Positions 50,493 through 60,283 are shown, counted from the stretch's first letter. The stretch: 64,000 nt of DNA from Candidatus Poribacteria bacterium (GCA_028821605.1 JAPPFM010000059.1:1-64000); one strand, 5' to 3'. Program-made: numbers and translations. Notes: generated by a model not told the origin, from the sequence alone.

Positions 50493-51086
50493 TGCTACCA
50501 TGCTTGCGAGAATACCGAGAATTCTGTCGCACCGCTCCAACATATAGGTTTCCATGTCGATATGGAGTCGCTTGCCTTCCAATTTGAGGAAGAGCCAATG
50601 CGTCCCAGTTGTCGTAGCACCATAAACATGTGTAATGTCATTTCCTTTTTCGGCATTAAAGCGTTGCGCAGCGATCATCTCTGCTGTGCACTGCCCGAGG
50701 CCTGTTACGAGGTCATCCTTCTTGGCTTCAACGAGGATGATGACAGGTGCCTCCAAATAATACTGGTTGGGGGATAGACTCACCAAAAAATCACAGACAC
50801 CTGTCAACTCATTTTCCGTATCAACATTGAAATCAATACCTGAAAAAAGACTAATACGATGCTCAAAGTGTTCCCGGAGTTCAACGAGTATATCGGCAAC
50901 TATCATCTCCGACTTCGCTTTTTCTGTGCCTATCGCGACGGCTAAGGGGACCTTCTTTGCCAGTGCCTTGCTGAGTTCCGAGCTCGGATTGACCTGCTCC
51001 GTTTCGGAGAAGATGCCTATAGACTGAACCATTTCCAATTGAAATGTTTTTTGTGCTGCTTCTAAAGTGAAGTTGCTATAAGCCAT
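50481..51086 (-). CDS. PD-(D/E)xK-like conserved protein
   Basis: A 201-residue soluble protein. SGIDFNVDTENELTGVCDFLVS followed by VIILVEAKKDDLVTGLGQCTAEM gives an Asp then Glu-x-Lys pattern typical of restriction-endonuclease-like folds. The remaining C-terminus (HVYGATTTGTHWLFLKLEG) completes a conserved family common in cyanobacteria and Chloroflexi, to my recollection. The function is unknown; nuclease activity is possible but not shown. It overlaps the truncated toxin fragment, which suggests it replaced or inserted next to the toxin-antitoxin locus. Confidence 0.68.
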   Translation of the reverse strand: MAYSNFTLEAAQKTFQLEMVQSIGIFSETEQVNPSSELSKALAKKVPLAVAIGTEKAKSEMIVADILVELREHFEHRISLFSGIDFNVDTENELTGVCDFLVSLSPNQYYLEAPVIILVEAKKDDLVTGLGQCTAEMIAAQRFNAEKGNDITHVYGATTTGTHWLFLKLEGKRLHIDMETYMLERCDRILGILASMVAQKA

Positions 51087-51123
51087 GTGTTGAATCCTCC
51101 ATCTGTTAAATCCGGGAGATTCT

Positions 51124-51924
51124 TTACAACTTGACCCCGGCAGCCAAATCCGATGCGAATTGCTTCACCGCAGTGAGTAATTTCGCCTCGTCGTTGATAT
51201 GCTCTTCAATAACATCGACAATAGCACTCCCCACAATCACACCATCAGCGATCTGCGCGACTTGTGCTGCCTGCTCAGGTGTTGATACACCGAACCCGAC
51301 GCTAAGCGGCTTGTCCGTGTGTTTTCGCAGCTCTGTAATCATCGGCGCGATCTCATCTGACAACATCCCGCGCGCCCCTGTTACGCCGGTTACCGAGACG
51401 CAATAGATAAACCCTGTACTAACCGATGCGATTAATTGCATCCGTTCCGGTGGGCTTGTCGGCGCGGCGAGAAAAATGGTTGAGAGGTTATAGTTCGGTG
51501 CGACTTCAAGAAGCCGTTGTGCTTGCTCCGGCGGCAGATCTGGCACGATGACACCGTCAACCCCTGCGTCCTGTGCTGCTTTACAAAATGCCGCCTCCCC
51601 CATCCGAAAGATCGGGTTATAGTAACTCATGAGGGCAATAGGGATATCTGTCTGTGTACGGAGGTTCGTGACCATCTCCAGAATCTGCTGGAGTGAGATG
51701 CGATGTGTGAGTGCCCGCTCGCTTGCGCGTTGGATGGTGGGTCCGTCTGCAATCGGATCGGAGAAGGGAACACCGAGTTCGATGAGGTCTGCACCGGCTT
51801 CCTCAAGCGTAAGAAGGAGTTTAGAGGTAAGTTCGGGGTTCGGGTCTCCGGCACAGAGATACGGCATAAATGCGCGGGCACCTTCATGTCGGAGTACTTG
51901 AAATTTTTGGTCAATTCGATTCAT
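51124..51924 (-). CDS. trpA: Tryptophan synthase alpha subunit
   Basis: A 266-residue TIM barrel that cleaves indole-3-glycerol phosphate. LIELGVPFSDPIADGPTIQ holds catalytic Glu and Asp, YCVSVTGVTGARG binds phosphate, SVGFGVSTPEQA closes the barrel. The start ATG 51924 (MNRIDQKFQ) fits the family; the frame upstream adds a basic stretch without ribosome site. It normally works with TrpB, which is not adjacent, and no other trp gene is in the window. The gene appears intact. Confidence 0.93.
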   Translation of the reverse strand: MNRIDQKFQVLRHEGARAFMPYLCAGDPNPELTSKLLLTLEEAGADLIELGVPFSDPIADGPTIQRASERALTHRISLQQILEMVTNLRTQTDIPIALMSYYNPIFRMGEAAFCKAAQDAGVDGVIVPDLPPEQAQRLLEVAPNYNLSTIFLAAPTSPPERMQLIASVSTGFIYCVSVTGVTGARGMLSDEIAPMITELRKHTDKPLSVGFGVSTPEQAAQVAQIADGVIVGSAIVDVIEEHINDEAKLLTAVKQFASDLAAGVKL

Positions 51925-52101
51925 GGATATAATTGATTTTGGCTTTCTGTTAATAGATTTTCTCAATTATACCTTGCACGAATCGAATTGTCAAGCAGAA
52001 CTTGCCGAGCTAATAACAGTGAAGTCGCTGAAATTCTGCTTATGATATGCTATGATTTAATATCAATAGGTTCAAAATACCTCATAGTCATGGAGACCTG
52101 T

Positions 52102-52680
52102 ATGTCATCTCTCGCAGCACAAACCATCTTCACTCCAGAGGAATATCTTGCTTTAGAACGCAAGACGACAGTCAAAAGTGAATACCTCAACGGCGAAATA
52201 CGCGCAATGCCCAGGGTGAATTTCGCTCATAACCTTATCACGGTGGATATAGCGACTGAGCTTAATATTCAATTGCGGGTGCCCGGTTGGGATGTCTGTA
52301 TGAGTAATATGCGCGTAAAGACGGGTCCGAAAGGTGCCTATTTTTACCCAGATGTTGTCGTTTTCTGTGGCGATCCTCAATTTGAGGATAATGTCTTTGA
52401 TACACTTCTCAATCCAATCATTGTTATAGAGGTGCTTTCACCATCAACGGAAGCGTATGACAAAGGCGAAAAATTTAGGCACTATCAAGAACTCGCCTCT
52501 TTACAGGAATACGTCCTCGTCTCACAAGATAGGGTTCGCGTTGAACACTATCGTCTTACCAAGACGCAGTGGGTGCAAACGGAGTTTCGCGCCCCTGAAG
52601 ATGTGTTACACCTCGCTTCGATCAGATGCGAACTACCGTTGCGGGATATCTATAGACGCGTCCCTGAAGTCATTTGGTGA
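52102..52680 (+). CDS. Uma2-family (DUF820) endonuclease-like protein
   Basis: A 192-residue protein. FTPEEYLALERKTTVKSEYLNGEI is the Uma2 N-terminal motif; FYPDVVVFCGD and IIVIEVLSPSTEAYDKGEKF give the Asp and Glu-x-x pattern of the PD-(D/E)xK fold, and YQELASLQEYVLVSQD is the family helix. The role of Uma2 proteins is unknown; they are numerous in cyanobacteria and related genomes. ATG 52102 follows GGAG by eight bases; ATG 52090 is the alternative. The stop is at the edge of the deleted IS605-type element. Confidence 0.8.
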   Translation: MSSLAAQTIFTPEEYLALERKTTVKSEYLNGEIRAMPRVNFAHNLITVDIATELNIQLRVPGWDVCMSNMRVKTGPKGAYFYPDVVVFCGDPQFEDNVFDTLLNPIIVIEVLSPSTEAYDKGEKFRHYQELASLQEYVLVSQDRVRVEHYRLTKTQWVQTEFRAPEDVLHLASIRCELPLRDIYRRVPEVIW

Positions 52681-52977
52681 TAGCACCCACAACCTAAAGA
52701 TTGGGGCTTCGGCTTCGTAGCGACTGCGGTTTTCTCAAAGAGTCCACCGGCTTATTTTCGCTCCACCAGCAGGCGATTCCCCAAAGGGTGAAAAATCCCT
52801 TCGGGCATATCAAGTCAGAAGATTCTTGGCTATCCCCGCCTGCCTCTCTCCAATCGGAGAGAAGAGTTGAAGGAGGGCAGCAATACAACGTGCAGACTTT
52901 CACCTCTGCCCCGATTCACACTTTCGTGCAATTACGCGTCAACTGCCCAAAGATACTTTTTAGGTGGTATTGACACC

Positions 52978-53057
52978 TGACACCTTTTGACTACTTCTCA
53001 CGGTAGCGGACACCACCTCTACAAGGTGTAGAGGGTGAGAACGGTGTCCAAGTGTCA
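52978..53057 (-). promoter_or_regulatory. Pseudoknotted leader of the deleted IS605-type element
   Basis: Minus-strand helices: A 53057-53050 with 52985-52978 (one G-U pair); B GGACACC 53049-53043 with GGTGTCC 53014-53008; C TTCTCAC 53041-53035 with GTGAGAA 53001-52995; D CCTCTAC 53034-53028 with GTAGAGG 53022-53016. The order equals that of 9769-9844 although sequences differ. A second copy of the A' strand follows at 52978-52971 and includes the GTG start. Confidence 0.7.
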
Positions 53058-53062
53058 GTAAG

Positions 53063-53091
53063 AGTATACCACACATTAAGGTGAATGTCAA
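53063..53091 (-). promoter_or_regulatory. Promoter in the left end of the deleted element
   Basis: On the minus strand TTGACA (53091-53086), 17 nt, TATACT (53068-53063). The predicted start site falls on the first base of helix A. Confidence 0.7.
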
Positions 53092-53163
53092 GTTTATTTT
53101 TCAACAACAAACCCAACGCCCGTCTACATCCCCAAGCTAAAGCATGGGGTTTTGACAGGTAGA

Positions 53164-53381
53164 TTGATAATTTCTTGAATCGCTTCCCCTGCCTTTGCGG
53201 AGATAGGTTGTATAACCGACGCGTTCAAAGAAAAGCGGAGAAGTCAAACCTTCAGTTTCACGCTTTTTGACAATTTCTAAGGCGGATTCGCCGAACCAAA
53301 TCCTCCCGCTTTTCGGATCAATACCAGCCGTCTGCCCGATTCGTATTCTTCAACTTCGGGATCTATGATGTGTTTGAGCAT
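53164..53381 (-). pseudogene. Frameshifted small gene downstream of clpB
   Basis: ATG 53381 has a strong AGGAGG that lies inside the last codons of clpB, so translation is coupled. The first frame (MLKHIIDPEVEEYES) stops at 53277. Another frame continues from there: GQTAGIDPKSGRIWFGES, then ALEIVKKRETEGLTSPLFF and VGYTTYLRKGRG, running up to the IS605-type left end. The joined product would be about 75 residues and resembles no family I know. It is probably broken by one frameshift and cut by the element. Confidence 0.5.
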
Positions 53382-53383
53382 TA

Positions 53384-55966
53384 TCAGTTCCTCCTAAAAA
53401 CAAATTCCTCGTTTTCAAAGTCAACGGCGATCGCATCGCCATCGTGGAAGGTACCTTCCAACATCTGAATCGCCAGCGGATTGAGAATATCGCGTTGGAG
53501 TGTTCGGCGAAGCGGACGCGCACCGTAGACTGTATCAAATCCGCGTTTTACCAATTCCTCATTTGCAGATTCAGAGAGCGTCAAGGTCATCTCCTTCTCC
53601 GCAAAGCGTTTGCTCAGTTGTACAAGTTCCAGTGTGACAATCCGTTTCAACGCCTCAATACCGAGGCGATCGAAAACAATCAGATCGTCAATACGGTTCA
53701 GGAATTCGGGTGGGAAGTGCGTCTGGACGGCTTCCATTACCTTCCGACGAATCTCTTTCCCATCCAAAAGCGCGTCGCTAATCCATTGACTCCCGATATT
53801 GGAGGTCATAATGACAACAGCATTTTTGAAATCGACGGTACGTCCTTGCCCGTCGGTCATTCTACCATCGTCAAGCATCTGGAGCAAGACGTTGAACACT
53901 TCTGGATGTGCCTTCTCAACCTCATCAAGTAGAATGACGCAGTACGGGTGTCGTCGGACTGCTTCTGTCAACTGTCCGCCCTCATCGTAGCCGACATAGC
54001 CCGGTGGCGCGCCGATTAATCGTGAGACAGTGTGTTTCTCCATGTACTCGCTCATATCAATACGCGCCATAGCGTTCGCATCGTCGAACAGGAACTCGGC
54101 GAGCGACTTGGCGAGATGCGTCTTGCCGACACCTGTCGGTCCCATGAAGAGGAAGGAACCGAGTGGTCGGTCAGGGTCACCGAGACCAACGCGGGCACGG
54201 CGAATCGCATTAGAGACAGCACTCACCGCCTCATCCTGTCCAATGACCTGCTCCTGCAAACGTTCTTCCATGTGGATCAGTTTCTGTGTCTCGCCCTCCA
54301 TGAGTCGATAAACAGGGATACCGGTCCATTTCGCCACAATTTCGGCAATATCTTCCGCGCTCACATGCTCCTTTAACATCTGTGTCCTGTGTGTATCCGC
54401 TTCAACCACCTCTCGGACCCTTTTCAGTTGTGTTTCTAATGCGGGTATCTGTCCATATTCAAGTTCTGAAGCTCTGGCGAGATTACCTGTACGTTTGGCT
54501 TGCTCCGATTCAATGCGGAGTCCCTCGATCTGTTCCATCAACTCGCCAATCTGTGTTAAATTCGCCTTTTCGTTCTGCCATGCGGCTTTGAGCGCGTTCG
54601 CTCGTTCTTTGAGTTCGGCAAGCTCAGCGATGAGTTTTTCGAGACGTTGTTGAGAAGCACCGTCTTCCTCTTTCTCCAGTGCCTGCTGCTCAATCTGAAG
54701 TTGAATAATGCGGCGCTCAACCTCGTCAATTTCCTCTGGCACGCTGTCGATCTCAATCCGTAGACGCGACGCGGCTTCATCTACCAAGTCTACGGCTTTG
54801 TCTGGCAGAAAACGTTCGGAGATATAGCGTTTTGAAAGGGTAGCCGCATCGACAATCGCGTTGTCCTGAATTTGCACGCCGTGATGCGTTTCATAGCGTT
54901 CCTTTAATCCCCGTAGAATGGCAATCGTGTCCTCAACCGAGGGTTCTTCAACCTGCACGGGCTGGAATCGTCGTTCTAAGGCAGCATCCTTTTCAATGTG
55001 TTTGCGATACTCATCAAGCGTTGTCGCACCGATGCAGCGTAGTTCACCGCGAGCCAACGCGGGTTTGAGCATGTTTGATGCATCCACTGCACCTTCTGCA
55101 GCACCCGCGCCAACGATGGTATGAAGTTCATCGATGAAGAGTACCACTTGCCCCTCCGCCTGCTCAACGTCGGCAAGGACAGCCTTCAACCGGTCCTCAA
55201 ATTCACCACGGTATTTACTTCCGGCGATGAGCGCGCCTAAATCGAGAGCAATCAACCGCTTCTCGCGAAGACTTTCTGGGACATCACCATCAGCGATGCG
55301 TTGTGCCAACCCTTCTACAATCGCTGTTTTTCCGACTCCTGGCTCACCAATTAGTACAGGGTTATTTTTGCGCCTACGGGAAAGCACTTGCATCACACGG
55401 CGGATTTCATCATCCCGACCGATAACTGGGTCAAGCTTCCCCGAAATCGCCTCCTGCGTGAGTTCCCTGCCAAATCGCGTGAGTGCCTGATACTTGTCCT
55501 CTGGATTCTGATCGGTTATCCGCTGCGTACCGCGGATATCAACGAGTGCCTTGAGAATCTTGTCCTTTGTTACATCGGCTTCGCGTAGGATTTTACCTAC
55601 TTCGTTCTGCTTCGTTTCAGCACATGCTATCAGGAGATGTTCTGTGCTGACGTATTCGTCCTTAAGTGCTGTTGCTTCTTTGAATCCAGCATCCAAAACA
55701 GATTGGAGTGCGGGGGCGATCCGCATTTCGGAAGCAGCACCCTGCACTTTCGGTACTTTTTGGACGGCAGCCTCAACCATTGAGGTAATTTCAGCAGTAT
55801 CAACACCCAATTTCTGAAAAATTGGTGTGACAATTCCATCCGTCTGCCTAATGAGAGCCAACATCAGATGCTCAACACCGAGTTCAGGACTTTGGGCATC
55901 TGTGGCTAAATTCTGCGCTGTTTCAAGTGCTTCTTGTGCTTTAATTGTAAATCTATCAAATCTCAT
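53384..55966 (-). CDS. clpB: ATP-dependent disaggregase ClpB
   Basis: An 860-residue Hsp100 protein that rescues aggregated proteins with DnaK. It has the N-terminal Clp repeat domain ([16 protein letters not shown]), first AAA+ ([32 protein letters not shown]), the coiled-coil middle domain (about 410-520, [20 protein letters not shown]), and the second AAA+ ([38 protein letters not shown]). The length and middle domain identify ClpB rather than ClpC or ClpA. Its start is set by a leader repeat (55967-56026). No CIRCE-type or HrcA operator was seen. The end overlaps the ribosome site of the small broken gene. Confidence 0.96.
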   Translation of the reverse strand: MRFDRFTIKAQEALETAQNLATDAQSPELGVEHLMLALIRQTDGIVTPIFQKLGVDTAEITSMVEAAVQKVPKVQGAASEMRIAPALQSVLDAGFKEATALKDEYVSTEHLLIACAETKQNEVGKILREADVTKDKILKALVDIRGTQRITDQNPEDKYQALTRFGRELTQEAISGKLDPVIGRDDEIRRVMQVLSRRRKNNPVLIGEPGVGKTAIVEGLAQRIADGDVPESLREKRLIALDLGALIAGSKYRGEFEDRLKAVLADVEQAEGQVVLFIDELHTIVGAGAAEGAVDASNMLKPALARGELRCIGATTLDEYRKHIEKDAALERRFQPVQVEEPSVEDTIAILRGLKERYETHHGVQIQDNAIVDAATLSKRYISERFLPDKAVDLVDEAASRLRIEIDSVPEEIDEVERRIIQLQIEQQALEKEEDGASQQRLEKLIAELAELKERANALKAAWQNEKANLTQIGELMEQIEGLRIESEQAKRTGNLARASELEYGQIPALETQLKRVREVVEADTHRTQMLKEHVSAEDIAEIVAKWTGIPVYRLMEGETQKLIHMEERLQEQVIGQDEAVSAVSNAIRRARVGLGDPDRPLGSFLFMGPTGVGKTHLAKSLAEFLFDDANAMARIDMSEYMEKHTVSRLIGAPPGYVGYDEGGQLTEAVRRHPYCVILLDEVEKAHPEVFNVLLQMLDDGRMTDGQGRTVDFKNAVVIMTSNIGSQWISDALLDGKEIRRKVMEAVQTHFPPEFLNRIDDLIVFDRLGIEALKRIVTLELVQLSKRFAEKEMTLTLSESANEELVKRGFDTVYGARPLRRTLQRDILNPLAIQMLEGTFHDGDAIAVDFENEEFVFRRN

Positions 55967-56026
55967 TTTTTAATTATTCCTTGCGGTTCGATGAGGTAAG
56001 TTTGCTACTTGACGTTCATCGCCGTA
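55967..56026 (-). repeat. Leader repeat with Shine-Dalgarno, copy d
   Basis: On the minus strand TACGG (56026-56022) precedes GAACCGCAAGGAA by 37 nt counted from its first base; TAATTAAAAA and the clpB ATG follow. In this copy CGATGA and TCATCG inside the spacer can pair. Confidence 0.75.
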
Positions 56027-56055
56027 GAACCGCCCTCCAAATGTAAAGCAAAGAC

Positions 56056-56081
56056 AAATTATGCCATTTAAGGCATAATTT
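56056..56081. repeat. Hairpin AAATTATGCC/GGCATAATTT
   Basis: A 10-bp perfect stem with a 6-nt loop, upstream of clpB. The rest of the 56027-56444 gap holds a TGTGGTTTCAAACCGCAT unit, GTAAGTCTTACTG-like motifs and one TTATCAGT unit, but no gene. Confidence 0.5.
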
Positions 56082-56444
56082 CATTACGGGCTACGCGCTT
56101 TTGTTATGGTGGATGTGGTTTCAAACCGCATTTACCAGGAAAGTGCGCAAGTCCTAAACGATATATTTCACCAAGCAAGTCGTTATTTTACGGATTCAAC
56201 CCTCTAAATCCCCTTTATCAGGGACTTTAAGAGGGATTATGTAAGTCTTACTGTTGTTAGTAATATAGCAAGATTTATGCCATTTTAATAGTTGTAGGTT
56301 CGGTCTTCAGTTAAGAGGCGTTTTGCTTGGGCGTTCTCTCGTTTAGTAACACCCTCTTGTAACTGACAACTGATAACCACTAAGCCATTTTGGCATCTAA
56401 TATGCAAATCTGGCAGAAAAGACAGGTGGAGTCGTGTCAATTTT

Positions 56445-58202
56445 TCATTCATCTGAAAGAGGTTCGGTCACCACAAATTCTTGATTCGCCGCGAGGTTTT
56501 CCAATATCTGCACAGCACCGCTCTGCCAACGGATATGAACTCTATCCACAACGGTTCGTTCCCCAATCCCAAAAAGCAGCCTTGGATCGTTACTACTGAG
56601 ATAACTGTACCCTACATGTACTTCGCGCGTTTGGGATTCATCTCCGAGCATCAACGTTACGCGCGCGCCGATGCTATCACGATTGCTGCGGGTCCCAACT
56701 AATTTGAGGCGGAACCAATTGTTGTGAGTGCCACCCTCATTCCGAAGAAGGGTCACTTTGTCGTTCAACTGCGTGACAAGGACATCTATATCGCCATCGT
56801 TGTCATAATCGCCGAAAAGAGTGCCGCGGCTGACAGCACGCTGCTCCCCAAGTCGCACCTCGGCAAACGTACCATCATCTTGATTCAAAAAGAGTTGATT
56901 CAGCTGCTTATATGAGATCACATCTGTGGTGCGCTCAACATTCGGAAAAATATGTCCATTCGCGACGAAAATATCAAGGTGTCCATCGTTATCTGCATCA
57001 AAAAACCCTGTCCCGAATCCTAAAAGGAGATAACTCTCTTCACCAAGCCGCGCTTTATAACTGACATCCGTGAAAGTTCCGTCACCGTTATTCCGATAAA
57101 GGGTGTTCGTCTCATAGGAGAAATTGGTGACGAAGATATCCAGATGACCATCTCCGTTGTAGTCACCAGCATCAACTCCCATACCTGCTTGTGCGATTCC
57201 ATCCGCGCTGTAGGCACAACCTGCGAGGATGGCAATTTCAGCGAACGTGCCATCGCCTTTGTTATAAAAGAGATAGTTCGGTGTGTCGTCGTTGGCAACG
57301 TAAAGGTCAGGATTGCCATCGGCATTAAAGTCTGCTGCAACAACCCCTAACCCTTTACCGAGAAACATGCCACCCGGATCCCGAACATTGGCAGCCTCAG
57401 TGACATCTGTGAAAGTCCCATCACCGTTGTTTCGGTAGAGGCTGTCGGGCACGCCTTCAAAGTGTTTTGGGTGGCAATAACCGCGAACCTTTTCAGTAGC
57501 ACCAAACGTGGGATTCTCAAAACAGGTAGGCGCAGAGCCATCTAACTTGTAATTGACATAGTTAACAACGTAGAGATCCAAATCACCATCGCCGTTGTAA
57601 TCGAAAAAAGTCGCACTACTACTCCAACGCGCATCCCCTGTCCCCGATTCAGCCGTGACATCCGTGAACGTTCCATCGCCGTTGTTATGATAAAGCCGGT
57701 TCGCACCGAAATTGGTTACGTAAATGTCCACGTAACCGTCATTGTCGTAATCTCCACAGGCAACGCCGTGTCCATAACTCCCTTGATTGCTGACACCAGC
57801 GGACGCGGTGACATCCGTGAAGGTTCCATCGCCGTTATTTCGATAGAAGACGCTTGGCGCAGCACTATCAACGAGATAGAGATCGAGATAGCCATCGTTG
57901 TCATAATCGAAGAATGCACCCCCTGCACCAAGGGTTTCAGGTAGATGGAACTCGCCCGATGCTCCATTGGTGTGCCCAAAATAGATGCCAGCAGTATCGG
58001 TAACATCTGTAAAATGGATAGAGGGTTCTGCTGATAGCGCAGGAAAGGGAATGTGGAAAAAAGAGAGGACAAAACAGATTACAATCGTGGTTAGTTGACC
58101 ATATTCTAAAGAGGCGAAGTTACAAACCTCGCCAGCATCAGTAGTAGAGCAGTCGTAAAACCTATCATGCTCTAAAGTGGCATTTAACGCGAGGGCATTC
58201 AT
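56445..58202 (-). CDS. CRTAC1-type FG-GAP/ASPIC-UnbV repeat protein
   Basis: A 585-residue exported protein. A hydrophobic segment near residues 38-58 (TIVICFVLSFFHIPFPALS) is a signal sequence placed unusually far from the chosen start, so a later start is possible. Repeats of the FG-GAP/VCBS type follow, each with DYDNDGYLDLYLVD-like calcium loops and NNGDGTFTDVT. The end is an ASPIC/UnbV domain (SIGARVTLMLGD, HIRWQSGAVQILENLAANQEF). Such propeller proteins bind calcium and act in adhesion or carbohydrate contact at the cell surface. A short gap separates it from the DraG gene. Confidence 0.85.
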   Translation of the reverse strand: MNALALNATLEHDRFYDCSTTDAGEVCNFASLEYGQLTTIVICFVLSFFHIPFPALSAEPSIHFTDVTDTAGIYFGHTNGASGEFHLPETLGAGGAFFDYDNDGYLDLYLVDSAAPSVFYRNNGDGTFTDVTASAGVSNQGSYGHGVACGDYDNDGYVDIYVTNFGANRLYHNNGDGTFTDVTAESGTGDARWSSSATFFDYNGDGDLDLYVVNYVNYKLDGSAPTCFENPTFGATEKVRGYCHPKHFEGVPDSLYRNNGDGTFTDVTEAANVRDPGGMFLGKGLGVVAADFNADGNPDLYVANDDTPNYLFYNKGDGTFAEIAILAGCAYSADGIAQAGMGVDAGDYNGDGHLDIFVTNFSYETNTLYRNNGDGTFTDVSYKARLGEESYLLLGFGTGFFDADNDGHLDIFVANGHIFPNVERTTDVISYKQLNQLFLNQDDGTFAEVRLGEQRAVSRGTLFGDYDNDGDIDVLVTQLNDKVTLLRNEGGTHNNWFRLKLVGTRSNRDSIGARVTLMLGDESQTREVHVGYSYLSSNDPRLLFGIGERTVVDRVHIRWQSGAVQILENLAANQEFVVTEPLSDE

Positions 58203-58227
58203 AGTATATGTCTACACTTTTGCGGAT

Positions 58228-59013
58228 TTAACCTTCCGATGTTTGATACATCTCCGAGATTATTTCAAGCATATCGGGTGCGTTGGCGAGGTAGTGGCTT
58301 TCTGCCTGTTCCTTAATTTCCGCGGGAATTCCGTGTAGTGCCTCGGCGATAGCACCAGCGATTGAACCAAGCGTGTCGGAATCACCTCCCAGAGAGATAG
58401 CATTCCGCACAGCATCTTCATAACTCTCTGATTCCAAAGCACACGTGACCGCCTGTGGCACCGTGCCTTGGCACGTCATATCAAAAACATAATCGGGTCG
58501 GATGTCGTCTACCGTCTGCGTCAAATCGTAGCCGTATTCAGTAGTGATAACCTCTCGGATAGTCGCGACATCTTCGCCCTGATAGGCGAGCCAGATAGCA
58601 TGCGTTGTCGCCCGCGCGCCTTTTATTCCTTCAGGATGATCGTGACTGATAACGGTTACTTTATTGGCGGCAACGAGCGCGGTATCCAGATCCTCTCGGT
58701 TCAGAAACGCTGCTGGGGAAACACGCATCGCCGCGCCGTTGCGGAAAGTACAGTTCGGTGCATCTCCATCGGAATAGATCCAGTCCTTAAAAATTTGACT
58801 GAAACCGCACCTTGGATACCGCTTCCCCCACTTCCGCATCGTTTCTGCTGGTGGGAAATCGTGCAAGAGGGTATCAGCGACAGCAGTTGTGCAAACCGAA
58901 TCATCTGTGAAACGGCAGTCCTCACTGAAAAAAGGAAAATCTTTAGTCTTAATCCGGCGATCTTTGGGTTCATAGATAGACCCAACAATATCCCCGATAA
59001 TTGCACCCAGCAT
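58228..59013 (-). CDS. ADP-ribosylglycohydrolase (DraG family)
   Basis: A 261-residue all-helical hydrolase that would remove ADP-ribose from proteins or small molecules. GAIIGDIVGSIYE is the N-terminal motif, RFTDDSVCTTAV supplies Thr-Asp-Asp metal ligands and LGGDSDTLGSIAGAIAEAL holds the second Asp pair. Both magnesium sites look complete. No partner ADP-ribosyltransferase is adjacent. ATG 59013 begins MLGAIIGDIVG as in the family. It lies 25 bp upstream of the CRTAC1-type gene and may share its transcript. Confidence 0.9.
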   Translation of the reverse strand: MLGAIIGDIVGSIYEPKDRRIKTKDFPFFSEDCRFTDDSVCTTAVADTLLHDFPPAETMRKWGKRYPRCGFSQIFKDWIYSDGDAPNCTFRNGAAMRVSPAAFLNREDLDTALVAANKVTVISHDHPEGIKGARATTHAIWLAYQGEDVATIREVITTEYGYDLTQTVDDIRPDYVFDMTCQGTVPQAVTCALESESYEDAVRNAISLGGDSDTLGSIAGAIAEALHGIPAEIKEQAESHYLANAPDMLEIISEMYQTSEG

Positions 59014-59033
59014 GTTTGAGTCCTTTAAAGAAG

Positions 59034-59064
59034 TGTAGGGCTGAGGTACAGAAACCTCGCCCTA
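59034..59064. repeat. GTAGGGCTGAGGT-family inverted repeat
   Basis: GTAGGGCTGAGGT, ACAGA, AACCTCGCCCTAC: 13-nt arms with one or two mismatches, in the gap between the DraG and LamG genes. It is another member of the palindromic family. Confidence 0.6.
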
Positions 59065-59093
59065 CAGCACACATATACAAATAAAAATAGATA

Positions 59094-59924
59094 TTATTGC
59101 AGTGTGCGTTGTGCTTTCAAGTTTGCCCAAGTTGTTGTAAATTTGCCTTGCGGCTCAACGCTGAGCGGACTTGCAAGATCTGCAAAATCACCTTCGTCAA
59201 AGGCGGAACCGTATACGATGACTTCGTCAATTAAACCGGCGAACCAGTCAATGTTAGTGCCACTACCGCCTTCATCATGATAGACAGCGTTTTGGTTGGT
59301 AAATCCGATACCAATGTCATCCCCGTGTGCATGGAGTTGACCGCCTTTCTCTTGGGCGATGCGTTTGCCATCCAACCACATCTCAAACTTTTTGCTCTCT
59401 ACCTTAGCGGCTGCATCGCGAATAACTAAGCCGACGTGATACCAACGCTTTGACTTAACCTCGGCAGAAGGCCATTCGCCGTTCCAGTTATATTCAGCGC
59501 GATTCCAACCGCCGACGTAGACCTTGCCATCGTAGACATAGATGACCAAGCCACGCGTCCGTCCACCCTCCTCGTAAATTACCTGTTTCCGACTATCAAT
59601 CCCGACATCATCGCAGTTGAAGAGCGCAGCGACCGTCCGGTTGGTATACGGACCGACTGTATTTATGTCCGCGGAATCTGGAATTTTTATGCCATCATCT
59701 TCACCGTCAAACTGCAACGCTTTTCCGGCGATGCCATCAACGGCTTTCGGTTTTCCACTAAAATTGCCATTCAATCCTTTCTTTGAGGTATCTTTGGCAC
59801 TGCCGTCATTAAAGGTCCAGTTTGCAGCGACTGTCGCTTCATCTCGTTGTGCATCCACTGCTACAATGGGTAATAACACACCCAGCAGCACAATACAGAA
59901 TGTAGAAATAAACACTCGAATCAC
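59094..59924 (-). CDS. Secreted LamG-domain protein
   Basis: A 276-residue exported protein with signal peptide (FISTFCIVLLGVLLPIVAVDA) and one LamG/concanavalin-like domain: ANWTFNDGSAKDTSKKG, GKALQFDGEDDGIKIP, RTVAALFNCDD and FAGLIDEVIVYGSAFDEG. The tail VEPQGKFTTTWANLKAQ matches the tail GKLTTVWGALK of the LamG protein at 8720 and may mark a shared sorting or anchoring route. A sugar or matrix-binding role is expected. ATG 59924 has a weak AGGAG-like site (TCAGGAG). Confidence 0.82.
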   Translation of the reverse strand: MIRVFISTFCIVLLGVLLPIVAVDAQRDEATVAANWTFNDGSAKDTSKKGLNGNFSGKPKAVDGIAGKALQFDGEDDGIKIPDSADINTVGPYTNRTVAALFNCDDVGIDSRKQVIYEEGGRTRGLVIYVYDGKVYVGGWNRAEYNWNGEWPSAEVKSKRWYHVGLVIRDAAAKVESKKFEMWLDGKRIAQEKGGQLHAHGDDIGIGFTNQNAVYHDEGGSGTNIDWFAGLIDEVIVYGSAFDEGDFADLASPLSVEPQGKFTTTWANLKAQRTLQ

Positions 59925-60054
59925 TTTTTATTTCTCCTGAATATTCTTTCCTCTTTTATATTTGGAGGTTAAGGTTCTTGAGATAGAGGTATCTGTACCT
60001 CAAATTGCTACGGATATAGGCGGGTCAAAACAACTCCTTCAATATGTCAGGTTA

Positions 60055-60268
60055 TTACCCGTTTAATTTATTAATCTTCATTAGGAGTGCGGTCGCTTAA
60101 ATACACCGTTTCTATTCTCACTGCGAAGCAATATCACCGATAATGAGGTTTAACAAATAACTTGGATAATTGTGGAGACCACGCAACGTGCGATGAATCG
60201 CACGACTACGAACCGATCCATTTGTTATCACCCGTCATAGAATTACCGATTAAATTATTAATCTTCAT
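60055..60268. repeat. Direct repeats TTATTAATCTTCAT and hairpin
   Basis: A 25-nt unit ending TTATTAATCTTCAT is present at about 60056-60080 and again at 60244-60268. Between them CGTGCGAT, GA, ATCGCACG makes a hairpin (60187-60204). The segment may be a small inserted element. No gene is seen in 59925-60283. Confidence 0.5.
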
Positions 60269-60283
60269 ATAGACAATTCTTAC

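Larger units (their letters stand above)
52681..53154 (-). mobile_element. Internally deleted IS605-type element
   Basis: Read on the minus strand it begins with the left-end hairpin (CCCC, ATGCTTTAGCT, GGGG near 53146-53131), a promoter (53063-53091) and the pseudoknotted leader. A GTG start with 14 codons follows (MSIPPKKYLWAVDA). The body of tnpB is missing. The last part encodes KPVDSLRKPQSLRSRSPNL and a stop, like a TnpB C-terminus, then a right-end hairpin. That 3' part could contain an omega-RNA scaffold. At about 470 bp it is a non-autonomous derivative or remnant. Confidence 0.7.

Noticed and set aside
50397-50777. 126-residue plus-strand reading frame as a real protein
   Set aside because: Only the first part resembles a PIN toxin; the rest is antisense of the PD-(D/E)xK-like gene, so it was recorded as a truncated fragment.
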